Positions 7,058 to 7,305 of a DNA stretch of 7,305 bases are shown here, piece by piece (the first letter of the stretch is position 1; the number at the start of each line of letters is the position of its first letter). Made by a program: the position numbers and the translations under genes. The notes beneath the pieces were generated by a model, which had not been told where the DNA came from, made no database searches, and saw only the letters and a list, made by a program, of their open reading frames with translations. Source of the DNA: Deltaproteobacteria bacterium (GTDB lineage Bacteria; Desulfobacterota; DSM-4660; Desulfatiglandales; HGW-15); the NCBI GenBank assembly GCA_019308525.1, contig JAFDIC010000197.1:1-7305 (forward strand), read 5' to 3'.

Positions 7058-7085
7058 GGGGACAAACCTAAACAGGTTGTTCCCC
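7058..7085. repeat. Imperfect inverted repeat / hairpin
   Basis: Arms GGGGACAAACCT (7058-7069) and AGGTTGTTCCCC (7074-7085) pair at 10 of 12 positions around a 4-nt AAAC loop. No T-tract follows on the + strand, nor on the minus strand. A rho-independent terminator is therefore not supported. It may be a REP/BIME-type element or a transposase-related site. Confidence 0.5.
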
Positions 7086-7225
7086 ACAGCCTGATCAAGG
7101 ACCACAATAGCAAATATCATGATGCCCTATGTTTGTTACGCCGCTATAGATCCCCGGAAGGCCCTTATACGTGCAGGAACAGCTTAAAGCTACAATCACA
7201 AGTGTCTCCTTGGTGCACTGATTTT

Positions 7226-7250
7226 TCGCGACTGAAAGTCGCTCCTACAG
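7226..7250. repeat. REP-like palindromic element
   Basis: The element contains the perfect inverted repeat GCGACT-GAA-AGTCGC (7228-7242), followed by the tail TCCTACAG. Read on the minus strand it begins CTGTAGGAGCGACTTT, the form I know from REP elements in Gammaproteobacteria and deltaproteobacteria, which are mobilised by REP-associated Y1 transposases (RAYTs). Only one copy is visible and no transposase is in the window. REP elements are usually intergenic, which fits the absence of genes here. Confidence 0.7.
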
Positions 7251-7305
7251 GGGAAATAGTGATTCACAGCATCGGGCAGGGGAACGTTTTGGAACAGCCC
7301 GCTTA

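Larger units (their letters stand above)
6866..7305. other. 440-bp intergenic region without a supported gene
   Basis: No convincing coding region is present on either strand. The stretch holds C-rich tracts (C7 at 6989-6995, C5 at 7016-7020, C6 at 7039-7044), a strong hairpin at 7058-7085, and a REP-like palindrome at 7226-7250. A short minus-strand stretch at 6870-6986 looks like a decayed coding piece. No T-run follows any hairpin close to the hepT end, so I cannot name a rho-independent terminator for the mntA-hepT pair. Confidence 0.6.

Noticed and set aside
7052..7305. + strand frame open from the ATG at 7052 to the right edge (84 codons)
   Set aside because: It runs straight through the hairpin and the REP palindrome, has no ribosome binding site and no recognised sequence. 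It is more likely a chance open frame.

Overview
The window reads as part of a bacterial phage-defence island, all on the + strand. The organism is probably a proteobacterium in the broad sense. Three things suggest this: canonical sigma-70-like and Shine-Dalgarno signals, a REP-like palindrome of a type common in Gammaproteobacteria and deltaproteobacterial (Desulfobacterota) genomes, and intermediate base composition with relaxed codon use. A deltaproteobacterium is my best guess, but nothing here fixes the taxon.

Layout. (1) 1-1704: the C-terminal 567 residues of a large DNA adenine methylase of the DUF1156/COG1743 type, cut by the left edge. (2) 1737-5972: a 1411-residue protein in the same operon, 32 bp downstream. 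It has an N-terminal phospholipase D-like (HxK / GSxNxS) nuclease module, a SNF2/RapA-like superfamily 2 helicase core, a long helical C-terminal part, and at the very C-terminus a LexA/UmuD-type S24 peptidase domain with the Ser-Lys dyad and an upstream Ala-Gly bond at UmuD-like spacing. (3) 5973-6211: a spacer with a possible 34-codon ORF, then a good sigma-70-type promoter and an 11-bp tandem repeat. (4) 6212-6523: mntA, a minimal nucleotidyltransferase antitoxin. (5) 6510-6865: hepT, its HEPN RNase toxin partner, overlapping mntA by 14 bp and broken by a frameshift just before the RX4HXY active site. (6) 6866-7305: no convincing gene; it holds C-rich tracts, a 12-bp-stem hairpin, a REP-like palindrome and a doubtful minus-strand coding relic.

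How the genes may work together. A methylase plus a nuclease-helicase in one operon fits a restriction-like or DISARM/BREX-like logic: self DNA is methylated and unmodified invading DNA is translocated on and cut. The S24 domain is the unusual part, because it offers a route by which self-cleavage, perhaps RecA- or DNA-damage-triggered, could release or inactivate the effector. The downstream HEPN/MNT pair has its own promoter and is best read as a separate toxin-antitoxin cargo whose toxin has been inactivated, or shows a sequencing error. Functional statements beyond the visible motifs are inference.
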